Made by a program: the position numbers and the translations under genes. The notes under the pieces are model-generated. The model was not told where the DNA came from and searched no databases. It saw only the letters and a list, made by a program, of their open reading frames with translations. A stretch of DNA of 64,000 nt. Source: Aerococcus urinae. Lineage in GTDB: Bacteria > Bacillota > Bacilli > Lactobacillales > Aerococcaceae. The DNA is taken from the NCBI RefSeq assembly GCF_001543175.1, contig NZ_CP014161.1, positions 434,001 through 498,000 on the forward strand, written 5' to 3'. Positions 7,326-17,361 of the stretch are shown in pieces (position 1 is the first letter of the stretch; each line of letters starts with the position of its first letter).

Positions 7326-8120
7326 TTGGATTTAAATAAACGTGCCCAATTGGTGAGACAGTGGGTTTACCAAGCTGCTGATCAGATCCATGAAGGTTTG
7401 AAGAATCCCTTGATCGTTAAAACCAAGTCCAACCCTAAAGACCTAGTGACTAATCTCGATCAATCGACCGAAAAATTTATCCGCAGTCAGATTAAGACCC
7501 ACTTTCCTAATGATAAGATCTTAGGTGAGGAGGGCGGGCAAGGTCAGATTGATAACTTGCAAGGGCCAGTCTGGATCATTGATCCTATTGATGGGACCAC
7601 AAATTTTGTCTGCCAGCATAATCACTTTGCTATTATGGTGGCCTTTGCCTTGGACGGGGATGTCCAACTTGGCGCCATCTATGACGTGATGAACGACGAT
7701 TATTTTTCAGCCGTCAAGGGCCAAGGAATACAACGTAATGGTCAAGCCTACCAGGTCCCTTATGACGATTTAGCCATTAGTGAGAGTTTGATCGCCCTTA
7801 ACCGACAAATCTTACTCGATGACCGCTACCATGCTAAAGACCTGGTTAGTCAGTCCCTAGGGATTCGCTACAACGGCAGTGCGGGTTTGGAAATTCTCAA
7901 TGTCCTAAAAGGGGAATTGTCTCTATATGCCGCCTTAGCCCTCAAGCCCTGGGATTTAGCGGCAGGGGTGGCCCTGGTCAATGAAAGTCCTTTGAAACTG
8001 ACCCAGCTCGATGGCCAAGCGCTTAACCTCATGCAGGCCAATGCTTCTGTGATTGCCTATCCTAGTGCCTATCAGACCTTCCGTGACCTCTATGACCGTT
8101 CAGTACAAGAAGGTGATTAG
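7326..8120 (+). CDS. Inositol monophosphatase family protein
   Basis: Mg2+-dependent sugar-phosphate phosphatase family. Counting from TTG 7326: metal-binding GEEGG at 67-71, DPIDGTTNF at 86-94 and WDLAAG at 209-214, the three signature sites. An ATG at 7293 in the same frame has no ribosome site and would place the strong AAAGGAGG (7311-7318) inside the gene; that site is seven bases before TTG 7326, so TTG is the likely start (264 aa, the usual family length). Its substrate is not certain: inositol phosphate, NADP or fructose-1,6-bisphosphate are possible in this superfamily. Confidence 0.88.
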   Translation: MDLNKRAQLVRQWVYQAADQIHEGLKNPLIVKTKSNPKDLVTNLDQSTEKFIRSQIKTHFPNDKILGEEGGQGQIDNLQGPVWIIDPIDGTTNFVCQHNHFAIMVAFALDGDVQLGAIYDVMNDDYFSAVKGQGIQRNGQAYQVPYDDLAISESLIALNRQILLDDRYHAKDLVSQSLGIRYNGSAGLEILNVLKGELSLYAALALKPWDLAAGVALVNESPLKLTQLDGQALNLMQANASVIAYPSAYQTFRDLYDRSVQEGD

Positions 8121-8195
8121 GCGAGTCTCTCTTGTCCAGGGGCTGCTAACTATGCTTTTACTTGACCGCAGTCAGGTTGAGAAATGCTGTTTTTT

Positions 8196-8222
8196 CCTAG
8201 TTGATAAAAAAACTAGGATTTT
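8196..8222 (+). terminator. Possible terminator after the inositol-monophosphatase-like gene
   Basis: CCTAGTT (8196-8202) pairs with AACTAGG (8211-8217), followed by only ATTTTA, so termination may be weak on this strand. Confidence 0.4.
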
Positions 8223-8321
8223 AGGCAGATGAGTGTTACAATGAGTCGTCTGTAAAAACCAAAAGCATTAACAGAAAATCAAAACAAGTTCATTATTATT
8301 TTGTTTGGAGGAATTAAAATA

Positions 8322-10160
8322 ATGGGAAATCGCAATGATATTCGTAACGTCGCAATTATTGCTCACGTTGACCACGGGAAGACAACGTTGGTGAACCAAC
8401 TCTTAGAAGAATCAGATACACTGGATGAGCGTACCCAGCTGGCTGACCGTGCCATGGATTCCAATGCGATTGAACGTGAACGCGGAATTACTATCTTAGC
8501 CAAGAACACCGCGGTGAACTACAAGGGCACCCGGATTAACATTATGGACACTCCCGGCCACGCCGACTTCGGTGGGGAAGTTGAACGGATTATGACCATG
8601 GTGGATGGCGTAGTTTTAGTGGTTGACGCCTTTGAAGGCACCATGCCCCAAACCCGTTTCGTCCTACAAAAGGCCTTTGAAGCGGGTAAACCAGCTGTGG
8701 TCGTGGTGAATAAAATCGATAAACCCGCAGCCCGTCCCTTAGAAGTGGTTGATGAAGTCTTAGACCTCTTCATCGAACTGGGAGCTGATGAGAGCCAAAT
8801 TGAATTCCCAGTGGTTTATGCTTCAGCTGTGAACGGGACTTCAAGTCTAGCTCCAGATCCCCAAAAACAAGAAAAGACCATGGATCCGCTCTTTGATAGT
8901 ATTCTGGAAAATATTCCTGCCCCAGAAGATAATGAAGATGAACCCCTCCAATTCCAAGTCTGCATGCTCGATTATAATGACTATGTAGGTCGTATCGGAG
9001 TGGGCCGGGTCTTCCGTGGAACCATTCGAGTAGGCGATACCGTGACCTTAAACAAGTTAGACGGTAGTCAAAAGAACTTCCGGGTCACTAAATTATTCGG
9101 TTATCTCGGTTTAGACCGGATTGAAATTGATGAAGCCAAGGCCGGCGACATCATTGCCGTTTCCGGGATGGAAGATATCTACGTGGGTGAAACCGTGACC
9201 GATACTGAAGTTCAAGAAACCCTACCAGCCTTACACATTGACGAACCTACCCTACAAATGACCTTCTTAACCAATGACTCACCATTTGCTGGTCGTGAAG
9301 GGGATAAGGTGACCGCACGTAAGATTGAAGAACGCTTGAAATATGAACTTCACACCGATGTTTCCTTACGGGTTGAAGATACCGACCAACCAGACCAATG
9401 GGTCGTTTCTGGTCGTGGGGAACTCCACCTTTCTATCTTGATTGAAAACATGCGTCGTGAAGGCTTCGAACTTCAAGTTTCACGGCCTAAAGTTATCCGC
9501 AAGGTAATCGATGGGGTAGAATGTGAACCTTTTGAAGCAGTACAAATCGATACCCCAGAAGAATACCAAGGAGCTGTGATTCAGTCCTTAAATGAACGTC
9601 ACGGGACCATGCGTAATATGGAAAACACTGGACGGGGAACCGCGCGTTTAGAGTACTTAGTGCCTTCCCGGGGAATGATTGGTTACTCTACTGAATTTGT
9701 GCAAATGACCCATGGTTACGGGATCTTAAACCATACCTTTGAACAATACCAAGCTGTCATTAAGGAAGAAATTGGTGGCCGGCGTAATGGGGCCTTAGTT
9801 TCTACCGAAACTGGTAAGGCTACCACTTATGGGATCATGCAGGTTGAAGACCGCGGGACCATCTTTGTTGAACCAGGGACTGAAGTCTATGAAGGCATGA
9901 TTGTCGGAGAAAATGCCCGTGAAGCGGACATTGACGTGAATATTGTTCGTTCTAAGAACTTAACTAACGTCCGTTCAGCAACCAAGGACCAAACCGCTAC
10001 CATCAAGGCACCGCGGATCCTAAACCTGGAACAATCGCTTGAATTTATGGATGACGATGAATACTGTGAAGTGACTCCAGAAAATGTGCGTCTCCGTAAA
10101 CAAATCTTAAACAAGAGCGAACGGGCCCGTTACAATAAACGTAAAAAGAAAAATGACTAA
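8322..10160 (+). CDS. typA: Translational GTPase TypA/BipA
   Basis: Ribosome-associated elongation-factor-like GTPase involved in 50S assembly and stress adaptation. Counting from ATG 8322: G1 AHVDHGKTT at 14-22, G3 DTPGH at 76-80, G4 NKID at 130-133, followed by EF-Tu-II, EF-G-III/V-like and the TypA-specific C-terminal domains. The frame is open from a TTG at 8301, but GGAGG at 8307-8311 lies about ten bases before ATG 8322, giving 612 aa, the usual size. Single-gene unit ending in a terminator; order typA-ftsW-pyc as in B. subtilis. Confidence 0.95.
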   Translation: MGNRNDIRNVAIIAHVDHGKTTLVNQLLEESDTLDERTQLADRAMDSNAIERERGITILAKNTAVNYKGTRINIMDTPGHADFGGEVERIMTMVDGVVLVVDAFEGTMPQTRFVLQKAFEAGKPAVVVVNKIDKPAARPLEVVDEVLDLFIELGADESQIEFPVVYASAVNGTSSLAPDPQKQEKTMDPLFDSILENIPAPEDNEDEPLQFQVCMLDYNDYVGRIGVGRVFRGTIRVGDTVTLNKLDGSQKNFRVTKLFGYLGLDRIEIDEAKAGDIIAVSGMEDIYVGETVTDTEVQETLPALHIDEPTLQMTFLTNDSPFAGREGDKVTARKIEERLKYELHTDVSLRVEDTDQPDQWVVSGRGELHLSILIENMRREGFELQVSRPKVIRKVIDGVECEPFEAVQIDTPEEYQGAVIQSLNERHGTMRNMENTGRGTARLEYLVPSRGMIGYSTEFVQMTHGYGILNHTFEQYQAVIKEEIGGRRNGALVSTETGKATTYGIMQVEDRGTIFVEPGTEVYEGMIVGENAREADIDVNIVRSKNLTNVRSATKDQTATIKAPRILNLEQSLEFMDDDEYCEVTPENVRLRKQILNKSERARYNKRKKKND

Positions 10161-10190
10161 GGATGCTGATTGAAGTGGACTAGTCGAATA

Positions 10191-10224
10191 AAGGTTGAGA
10201 CTTTTGTCTTGGCCTTTTTCTTTT
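10191..10224 (+). terminator. Terminator of typA
   Basis: AAGGTTGAGAC (10191-10201) and GTCTTGGCCTT (10206-10216) form 11 pairs including G-T wobbles around a TTTT loop, then TTTCTTTT. Confidence 0.8.
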
Positions 10225-10250
10225 AGACTCATTATTTTTCCTTAGGGCTA

Positions 10251-10259
10251 TGCTATAAT
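10251..10259 (+). promoter_or_regulatory. Extended -10 promoter of ftsW
   Basis: TGCTATAAT at 10251-10259; weak -35. Confidence 0.6.
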
Positions 10260-10320
10260 TGAAAAATAGGTCAGCATGTAATCTTTAATTTATAGAATAT
10301 AATCAATGAGGAGCGTTTTG

Positions 10321-11601
10321 ATGCGATTGATTCATTCAGCTAGTCAAGGCAAGGCTAGCCAAGCAAAATCCAATAAAAAAAGTAAAAAAGCCAGAAAAAA
10401 AGCCAAGTTTTCCCATCCGATTTTTCAAAACTTTTCCTGGGGTTTAAACCAGCATATTCTGATTCCTAGTTTTCTCTTGCTAGTGCTCGGTCTGATTGGG
10501 GTCTTTTCGGCTTCAAGCTACCGGTCTCTCCAGGAAACTGGCTATGAATCGGCCACCACTTATATTGTCCGCCAGGTTGTTTTTGCCTTCATTGGGACAG
10601 TTGTTGGCTTGGTGACTTATCGTTTTAAGCCTGATTACTTCAGAAAACCTAAGTTCAGAAGTGGCTTGCTCCTAGTGATGACGGTCCTCCTCTTGGTGGT
10701 GCGCTTCCTGATGCCAGCCATTAATGGGGCCAAGGGCTGGATTATTTTGGGGCCGATTTCGATTCAACCGGTCGAGTTTCTTAAGCCCGTGATGATTCTG
10801 CTCTGGGCCGATTATCTAGACCGCCACCGTCTGGCGATCTTGAATAAGGGCTTCTTTAAGACGGTGAAGGCCAACCTGGTCCTTCCTTTGGCCTTGTTTT
10901 TCTGGCTGGGGCTGGTCCTCACTTTCCCAGATACTGGGGGAGTCCTCCTACTAGGCTTAATCTTAGGGGGCATGACCTTAGCTTCAGGCATTTCCAGTAA
11001 GTATACTCTTAGAACCCTGGGACTAGGCGCCTTAGCTTATGTCCTCGTGATTGGTCTCTTGAACCTCTTTGATTTTTCGGGCTCAGGGGACGTCAACTAC
11101 CGGATACAGCGCTTTATTTCCTTTACTGATCCCTTCAAAGTCGCCAAGACTTCGGGACTGCAATTAGTTAATTCCTTCTATGCCTTAGCCATGGGGGGCT
11201 TACTGGGGCAAGGACCGGGGAACAGTATCCAAAAGACCGGCTACCTGCCTGAAGCCCATACCGACTTTATCATGGCGATCATCGGTGAAGAGTACGGCTT
11301 TATAGGCCTCTTTGTGATCTTGGCCCTTTATTTCTATCTCACCTTCTATATTTTTTACCGGGCTAAGAAAATTCAAAATAATTTCTACCAATTGGTCATG
11401 ATTGGCGTGGGTTTCTATTTCCTCAGCCAGGCCATTGTCAACCTGGGCGGGATTACTGGTCTTATCCCCATTACCGGGGTTACCTTCCCCTTTATTTCCT
11501 ACGGGGGTTCCTCAATCATGACAACTGGAATTATGGTAGGATTGGCCCTAGCCATTGACTACCGTAACCGCCGCATGGTGCTTGCTCAACAGCTTTCTTA
11601 A
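10321..11601 (+). CDS. ftsW: FtsW/RodA/SpoVE family peptidoglycan polymerase
   Basis: SEDS-family multi-pass membrane glycosyltransferase working with a class B PBP, probably at the septum. About ten hydrophobic segments follow a Lys/Ser-rich cytoplasmic N-terminus of some 35 residues. The SEDS signature NGAKGWIILGPISIQPVEFLK lies about residues 130-150, and the C-terminal PFISYGGSS segment is typical. GAGGAG at 10308-10313 favours ATG 10321 over ATG 10306; 426 aa. The pyc-adjacent position matches B. subtilis ftsW, which supports FtsW over RodA. Confidence 0.88.
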   Translation: MRLIHSASQGKASQAKSNKKSKKARKKAKFSHPIFQNFSWGLNQHILIPSFLLLVLGLIGVFSASSYRSLQETGYESATTYIVRQVVFAFIGTVVGLVTYRFKPDYFRKPKFRSGLLLVMTVLLLVVRFLMPAINGAKGWIILGPISIQPVEFLKPVMILLWADYLDRHRLAILNKGFFKTVKANLVLPLALFFWLGLVLTFPDTGGVLLLGLILGGMTLASGISSKYTLRTLGLGALAYVLVIGLLNLFDFSGSGDVNYRIQRFISFTDPFKVAKTSGLQLVNSFYALAMGGLLGQGPGNSIQKTGYLPEAHTDFIMAIIGEEYGFIGLFVILALYFYLTFYIFYRAKKIQNNFYQLVMIGVGFYFLSQAIVNLGGITGLIPITGVTFPFISYGGSSIMTTGIMVGLALAIDYRNRRMVLAQQLS

Positions 11602-11608
11602 TTTCTTG

Positions 11609-11617
11609 TGTTATAAT
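11609..11617 (+). promoter_or_regulatory. Extended -10 promoter of pyc
   Basis: TGTTATAAT at 11609-11617, just after the ftsW stop and about 60 bases before pyc. Confidence 0.6.
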
Positions 11618-11677
11618 GAGACTATTATAACCGCTTTCATAGGCAAAGCTAATTCAAGCATTAACGGAGGGAATATT

Positions 11678-14600
11678 ATGATAAAAAAAGTCTTAGTCGC
11701 CAACCGTGGCGAGATTGCGATTCGGGTCTTTCGGGCCTGTTATGAATTAGGCATTGAAACTGTGGCTATCTTCGCCCGTGAAGATGAAACCAGTGTCCAC
11801 CGTTTTAAGGCTGATGAATCCTACCTGGTTGGCGCCGGCAAGAAACCTGTTGATGCCTATTTAGACATTGAAGATATTATCCGCATCGCTAAGGAAACCC
11901 AGGCTGATGCCATCCATCCCGGCTATGGCTTTCTCTCTGAAAATCAAGAATTTGCTAGTCGCTGTCGGGAAGAGGGGATTATCTTCATTGGACCAAATAC
12001 CGATACCCTAGACATGTTTGGGGACAAGATTAAGGCCAAGGCGGCTGCCCATCAGGCGGGCATCCAAGAAGTTCCCGGGACTGAAGGGGACGTGGAATCG
12101 GTTGAAGAGGTCAAGATTTTTGCTAAGAAGGCTGGTTATCCGATTATGGTTAAGGCCGCTCTAGGTGGCGGTGGCCGTGGTATGCGGGTCGTTCGTTCTG
12201 ACGATGAAGTGGAAGAAGCCTATAATACCGCTAAAAGTGAAGCCAAGACTGCCTTTGGATCCGACGAAATTTATGCGGAAAAATACATTGAAAACCCTAA
12301 GCATATTGAAGTCCAAATCTTAGGTGACCAGGCCGGCAATGTGGTCCACCTATGGGAGCGGGACTGTTCGATCCAGCGCCGCCACCAAAAAGTGGTAGAA
12401 ATGGCGCCTTCCGTTTCCTTAGACCATGACTTAAGACTACGAATTTGCCAAGCAGCTCGGCAATTGATGGTCAATGTGGGCTATGTTAACGCGGGGACTG
12501 TGGAATTCCTGGTTTCTGGTGATGACTTCTACTTTATTGAAGTCAATCCCCGGGTCCAAGTGGAACATACGGTCAGTGAAGAAATAACCGGTATCGACAT
12601 TGTCCAAGCTCAGATCCAAATCGCAGCGGGGAAGACTTTAGAGGAAATTGGAATTCCTAAGCAGGAAGACATGCCTCTGATTGGTTATTCCATCCAATGT
12701 CGGATCACGACTGAAGACCCGGCCAACCATTTCTTCCCTGATACCGGGAAAATTAATACTTATCGGTCACCAGGTGGATTTGGCCTGCGTTTAGATGCCG
12801 GGAATGGTTATACCAATACCGAAGTGTCGCCTTACTACGATTCCCTCTTAACCAAGCTGGTTTCCCATTCCATGACCTTTGAAGACACGGTGCGCAAGAT
12901 GGTCCGGGGGCTACGGGAATACCGGATCCGGGGCGTCCACAATAATATTCCTTTCTTAATGAATGTGCTCACCCATCCGACTTTCACCAGTGGCCAAGCC
13001 ACCACAACCTTTATCGACAATACACCAGAACTTTTCGACTTTCCTAAGGAACGTAACCGTGACCGGGGCAATAAGATCCTCCAATATATTGGGGATACCA
13101 CGGTCAATGGTTTCCCAGGCTTACAACAAAAAGATAAGCCCCACTACCGTCCGGCCCATATTCCTGACATAGAGGAAGTGACCGTAGACCGACCAAGTGC
13201 CAAACAGGTCCTCGACCAAGCGGGCGTTTCCGGCGTCCAACGCTATATCCATGACACTAAGGAAGTCCTCCTAACCGAAACCACCATGCGGGACGCCCAC
13301 CAAAGTCTGATTGCGACCCGGATGCGGACGAGAGATATGCTCAAGGCCGCTGAACAAATGGAAGCGGCTAACCCGGCCATCTTCTCCCAAGAAGTCTGGG
13401 GCGGGGCGACCTTTGATACGGCCTATCGTTTCTTAACCGAAGACCCTTGGGTACGCTTAGAGAAACTTCGTCAGGCTATGCCCAATACCCTTCTGCAAAT
13501 GCTCTTTCGAGGGTCCAATGCGGTGGGCTATACCGCCTATCCGGACAATGTTTTACGGGCATTTATTAAACAAGCGGCAGAAACGGGGATCGATGTCTTT
13601 CGAATCTTTGACAGTTTGAACTGGTCCAAGCAAATTGAACGGCCCTTAGAGTTTGTCAAGGAAACTGGAAAGATTGCCGAAGCAGCCATGTGTTATACCG
13701 GGGATATCTTAGATCCTAATCGCAGCAAGTATGACCTCAATTACTATATCAACTTAGCCAAGGAACTCCAAACTATGGGAGCGGATATTATTGCCATTAA
13801 GGATATGGCGGGGCTCTTGAAGCCACAAGCAGCCTATGTCTTGATTTCTGAATTAAAGGACAAAATCGATGTACCGATCCATCTTCATACCCATGACACC
13901 TCAGGAAATGGGATTATGATGTATTCGGAAGCGGTTCGGGCTGGCATCGATATTGTGGACGTGGCCACTTCAGCCTTCTCCTCAACCACCAGCCAACCAA
14001 GTATGACCAGTTTCTACTATGCCTTGGAACACAATGACCGTAAGCCAACAATTAACGTGAAGAATGCCCAAGCCATGAACCAATACTGGTCAGGTGTGCG
14101 GACCTATTATGAAGATTTCGCCTCTGGATTAAAAACCCCAGAAACCGAAATTTACCGGACCGAAATGCCAGGAGGCCAGTATACCAACCTCCAACAACAG
14201 GCTGCTTCTGTTGGCTTAGGCGACCGTTGGGAAGAAGTCAAGGTCATGTACCACGATGTCAACTTGCTCTTTGGCGACATTGTCAAGGTAACCCCCTCCT
14301 CTAAGGTGGTCGGTGATATGGCCCTTTTCATGGTCCAAAATGACTTATCCATTGAAGACTTCTACGAAAAGGGCAAGACCATCGATTTTCCTGATTCCGT
14401 GATTGAATTCTTCCAAGGAAAATTGGGTCAACCAGCAGGCGGTTTTCCAGCAGACGTTCGCGAGATCATCCTCAAAGGCGCTGACTATACCGAAGAACGT
14501 CCTGGCGATCTCTTAGAACCGGTTGATTTTGATCAAGTTAAGGCAGAACTAAGTGAAAAATTAGGCGATGAAGTCGACAATAAAGATGTGCTCGGCTATC

Positions 14601-15112
14601 TCATGTACCCCAAAGTCTTCACCGACTACCGGGAGAAGATTGCTCGTTATAGTGACATCTCGAATGTCGATACGCCTACCTTCTTTAATGGAATGCGCCA
14701 AGGTGAAACCATTACCGTTGAAATTGAAAAGGGCAAGGTCCTCCTCATTCGCCTGATTGAAATTGGGGAAGCCGATCACTCTGGGCAACGGATTATCTAC
14801 TTCGACTTGAATGGTCAACGGCGGGAAATTGCCGTCCAAGACGCCCACTACACCAATGTGGTGGCCAGTCGTCCCAAGGCAGATACCAATAATCCCAACC
14901 ATATTGCAGCAACTATGCCCGGGTCGATTCTCAAGGTGGAAATCAATGAAGGCGACCATGTCAGTGCTGGCCAAGTGGTCCTAGTGACTGAAGCCATGAA
15001 GATGGAAACCACCATCAAGGCACCAAAGGCGGGTAAGGTCCGTCAAGTCACTGTCCAAGCCGGCGAACAAGTTGAAATCGGAGACCTATTGATTGAACTA
15101 GAAACTGAATAA
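11678..15112 (+). CDS. pyc: Pyruvate carboxylase
   Basis: Biotin-dependent anaplerotic enzyme making oxaloacetate from pyruvate, HCO3- and ATP. Domains in order: biotin carboxylase with ATP-grasp (about 1-450; glycine-rich KAALGGGGRGMR), carboxyltransferase HMGL-like domain (about 530-800; TTMRDAHQSL and HLHTHDTSGNG metal-site segment), conserved PYC/OADA domain, and C-terminal biotinyl domain with EAMKMET, K1108 being the predicted biotinylated lysine. The frame is open from 11555, but GGAGGG at 11667-11672 serves ATG 11678, giving 1144 aa, the standard length. Confidence 0.96.
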   Translation: MIKKVLVANRGEIAIRVFRACYELGIETVAIFAREDETSVHRFKADESYLVGAGKKPVDAYLDIEDIIRIAKETQADAIHPGYGFLSENQEFASRCREEGIIFIGPNTDTLDMFGDKIKAKAAAHQAGIQEVPGTEGDVESVEEVKIFAKKAGYPIMVKAALGGGGRGMRVVRSDDEVEEAYNTAKSEAKTAFGSDEIYAEKYIENPKHIEVQILGDQAGNVVHLWERDCSIQRRHQKVVEMAPSVSLDHDLRLRICQAARQLMVNVGYVNAGTVEFLVSGDDFYFIEVNPRVQVEHTVSEEITGIDIVQAQIQIAAGKTLEEIGIPKQEDMPLIGYSIQCRITTEDPANHFFPDTGKINTYRSPGGFGLRLDAGNGYTNTEVSPYYDSLLTKLVSHSMTFEDTVRKMVRGLREYRIRGVHNNIPFLMNVLTHPTFTSGQATTTFIDNTPELFDFPKERNRDRGNKILQYIGDTTVNGFPGLQQKDKPHYRPAHIPDIEEVTVDRPSAKQVLDQAGVSGVQRYIHDTKEVLLTETTMRDAHQSLIATRMRTRDMLKAAEQMEAANPAIFSQEVWGGATFDTAYRFLTEDPWVRLEKLRQAMPNTLLQMLFRGSNAVGYTAYPDNVLRAFIKQAAETGIDVFRIFDSLNWSKQIERPLEFVKETGKIAEAAMCYTGDILDPNRSKYDLNYYINLAKELQTMGADIIAIKDMAGLLKPQAAYVLISELKDKIDVPIHLHTHDTSGNGIMMYSEAVRAGIDIVDVATSAFSSTTSQPSMTSFYYALEHNDRKPTINVKNAQAMNQYWSGVRTYYEDFASGLKTPETEIYRTEMPGGQYTNLQQQAASVGLGDRWEEVKVMYHDVNLLFGDIVKVTPSSKVVGDMALFMVQNDLSIEDFYEKGKTIDFPDSVIEFFQGKLGQPAGGFPADVREIILKGADYTEERPGDLLEPVDFDQVKAELSEKLGDEVDNKDVLGYLMYPKVFTDYREKIARYSDISNVDTPTFFNGMRQGETITVEIEKGKVLLIRLIEIGEADHSGQRIIYFDLNGQRREIAVQDAHYTNVVASRPKADTNNPNHIAATMPGSILKVEINEGDHVSAGQVVLVTEAMKMETTIKAPKAGKVRQVTVQAGEQVEIGDLLIELETE

Positions 15113-15148
15113 GACAAAGGATCATTTAAGAGAAAGGAGCCTGGTGCC

Positions 15149-15457
15149 ATGACCAATTCTCATACCCAACGGCAAGAACTCGTCGTCTGGTTGAATTCCA
15201 CCCAAAAAACTCGGCAATTGAAACGCTATGGCTATCTTCACTACCTGAACAAGGAACGTAAATACGCCATCCTTTATGTCGATAAGGACCAGGTAGAAGA
15301 AGCTGTCGAGGGACTCAAGAAAGTCCGACAAGTCATTAAAGTCACTGTCTCTCCCAAAGCTACCATCAACATGGATTTTACAGTGGCTTTAGACGGCGAA
15401 GAAGACCGCGCCAAAGTCATCAAGGAATTCGAGGACTTTATCTATCCACCGAAATAA
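15149..15457 (+). CDS. UPF0298 family protein (YlbG-like)
   Basis: 102-aa conserved protein of unknown function. The RQELVVWLNSTQKTRQLKRYG opening and the LHYLNKERKYAILYVD strand-helix-strand pattern match UPF0298 (B. subtilis YlbG). AAAGGAG at 15133-15139 precedes ATG 15149. In B. subtilis ylbG is next to ylbH (rsmD); here about 5.7 kb of surface-protein genes and an intron separate the two. Confidence 0.85.
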   Translation: MTNSHTQRQELVVWLNSTQKTRQLKRYGYLHYLNKERKYAILYVDKDQVEEAVEGLKKVRQVIKVTVSPKATINMDFTVALDGEEDRAKVIKEFEDFIYPPK

Positions 15458-15464
15458 ACAAGCT

Positions 15465-15497
15465 AACGTAGCAGAAAAAACTGCTACGTTTTTTATT
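15465..15497 (+). terminator. Terminator of the UPF0298 gene
   Basis: AACGTAGCAG (15465-15474) pairs perfectly with CTGCTACGTT (15481-15490) around AAAAAA, then TTTTATTT. The A-rich left flank would also allow minus-strand use. Confidence 0.9.
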
Positions 15498-15737
15498 TGC
15501 TTGAGAATAAAAAGTTTGCGTAAAGCTAAATAAAGTTGTAAGAAAACCTACAATGTCAGTGATGTTGACCCAATGATGACAATTGTCATAAAAATGTAAT
15601 TTATTTAATAATTTCTCTAGAAATATACAAATTGTTTGCTACAAATGGTTTTTATCGTGTCATACTTTAGTAATTTTATAAAATATGATTAAATTGTGAA
15701 CTTTATGTGCTTTATTCATACAAAAAATAAAAATATC

Positions 15738-15746
15738 TGTTAAAAT
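15738..15746 (+). promoter_or_regulatory. Extended -10 promoter of surface protein 1
   Basis: TGTTAAAAT at 15738-15746, ten bases before a GAGGGAGA box that is also found ten bases after the matching -10 of surface protein 2. The stretch 15498-15737 is AT-rich with no gene that I can support. Confidence 0.5.
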
Positions 15747-15755
15747 GAGAGATAT

Positions 15756-15912
15756 GAGGGAGAGCGGTGATAAAATTTTGCACGGTAATCGCAGCTTATA
15801 ACTAGGCTGAAATTCTTTACTAGTGCACTGGCAAAGAAAGATAAATATTAAATATAACAATTACTTAACGTAGTGTATCTATCACTCAATTTTGTAATGG
15901 GAGGTCAATATT
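15756..15912 (+). promoter_or_regulatory. Conserved 5' leader of surface protein 1, candidate structured RNA
   Basis: Shares blocks with 19641-19750 upstream of surface protein 2: GAGGGAGA, TTGCACG, a CAGC/GCTG hairpin (15792-15795 with 15806-15809), then a hairpin with arms TTCTTT (15813-15818) and AAAGAA (15833-15838) around the palindrome AGTGCACT (15822-15829), and the ribosome site TGGGAGGTC. The spacer after the second hairpin is about 45 bases longer here. It matches no riboswitch class that I recognise. Confidence 0.5.
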
Positions 15913-17361
15913 ATGAAAGACTTGAAAAAATTATTATTAGGCGCAGCGGCTACAACCGCAGCAGCTGGTGTATTCTTCGCTTCTGACGTTGCGGTTGCTC
16001 AAGCAGCTGAAACTTATAACGGCGTAACTTATGACTATGACGCTAATGCTAAAACTAGTGAAATGACTAAGTCAGACGCTGTTCATACTGCTAAAGAAGC
16101 AATTAAGCACTATGACGCTGCAAGTGCCGATGCTAAGGATGCAGAAAACAAGATTGTTTCTCAAGAAAAAGTTGTTGCCCAAGAAGAAGCTGACCTTACA
16201 GCAGCTAAAGAAAACTATGACAACAAGCAAGCAGCTTTAGATGAAGCTAACAAATTAGCTGGTACAGATGCTAAAAATGAGCAAGAAGTTATCAATGCTC
16301 GTAACGATGCTTTAGATAAAGTTGGTAAAGCTTACGAAGATAAAGTAGCTACTATCGATAAAGAATACACTGACCGTGTAACTGCTAACAACCGTGCAGA
16401 ACAAGAAGCACAAGAAGCTGTTAACACTGCCACAACTAATGTTAACAATGCTCAAGAATTAGTTGATAATTCAGCAGACGCTTCTGATGAATTGAAGACT
16501 CAATATGAAACTGACTTAGAAGCTGCTAAGACCGCTCTTCAAGAAGCTCAAAACGCTTTAACAAAGGCAACTGACTTCAAGAAAGAAGACAATGAAGCTG
16601 CTAAGAAAGACCAAGAAGAAGCTAAGGCTGTTGCTAAGAATGAACTTGATGAACAAATTCGTCAAATCCAATTTAAATATAACTTAGATGGCGAAGGCGG
16701 TAACGACCGTTACAAACAATCCGGTTTAGAACAAGCTGTTAAAGACGCTAAAGCAGCAAAAGATGCTTTCGAAGAAGCTGAACAAAACTTAAAACTTGCT
16801 CGTACTAACTTAAACGTTTACCAAGAACAATATCGTTTAGCTCAAGCTCAAGCAGATAAAGCAGCCGGTTACTTAGCTCAATTATCATTAGACCAAAAAG
16901 TTGACGTTAACGAAGACTTACAAATTGCTGATAAAGAACTTCAAGCAAACTTAGAAGAACTTATCGGTAAAGGTTCTGAAGAAGTTGCTAAGGAAATCAA
17001 GGATGCTGAAGGTCGTGCAGAAGCCGCTCAAAACGCTCTTGACGAATTAGATAAGGGTGAAGAAGCAGCTGCAGACGAAAAAGATCCTAAGGCTGAAGAA
17101 AACGAAAAACCAACTGAAGAAGATCCTGAAGCTGAAGGCAAAAAAGATAACGCTAAAGCTGATAAAGACAACAAGAAAGATGGCAAAGACGCTAAAGTTG
17201 TTGTCGCTAACGAAAAAGATGAAAAAGCTAAGAAAGAAGCTAAAGCTGAAAAAGCTAACGCTAAATTACCAGCTACTGGTGTAGTTGCTGGTTCTGTTGC
17301 TGGCTTAGGTGTTGCTTTAGTAGCTGCTGGTTCAGCATTCGCTTTCCGTCGTCGTAAATAA
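15913..17361 (+). CDS. LPxTG cell-wall-anchored coiled-coil surface protein
   Basis: Secreted protein covalently attached to peptidoglycan by sortase. Residues 1-32 form a signal peptide (MKDLKKLLLGAAATTAAAGVF... ending AQA). Residues 55-375 are almost entirely Ala/Glu/Lys/Gln-rich helix with heptad character, predicted coiled coil. A Lys/Glu/Asp-rich wall-spanning segment (about 380-450) leads to LPATG at 452-456, a hydrophobic segment and the RRRK tail. No YSIRK motif. The start, leader and anchor are nearly identical to the second surface protein at 19751; the middle is unrelated. Host adhesion or biofilm is possible but not shown by sequence. Confidence 0.88.
   Translation: MKDLKKLLLGAAATTAAAGVFFASDVAVAQAAETYNGVTYDYDANAKTSEMTKSDAVHTAKEAIKHYDAASADAKDAENKIVSQEKVVAQEEADLTAAKENYDNKQAALDEANKLAGTDAKNEQEVINARNDALDKVGKAYEDKVATIDKEYTDRVTANNRAEQEAQEAVNTATTNVNNAQELVDNSADASDELKTQYETDLEAAKTALQEAQNALTKATDFKKEDNEAAKKDQEEAKAVAKNELDEQIRQIQFKYNLDGEGGNDRYKQSGLEQAVKDAKAAKDAFEEAEQNLKLARTNLNVYQEQYRLAQAQADKAAGYLAQLSLDQKVDVNEDLQIADKELQANLEELIGKGSEEVAKEIKDAEGRAEAAQNALDELDKGEEAAADEKDPKAEENEKPTEEDPEAEGKKDNAKADKDNKKDGKDAKVVVANEKDEKAKKEAKAEKANAKLPATGVVAGSVAGLGVALVAAGSAFAFRRRK

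Noticed and set aside
14561-14974. 137-codon minus-strand frame within pyc
   Set aside because: Shadow of the pyruvate carboxylase reading frame; pyc is intact and full length over this stretch.
15660-15860. 66-codon minus-strand frame upstream of surface protein 1
   Set aside because: Low-complexity AT-rich translation, no ribosome site, and it overlaps the conserved leader and promoter.
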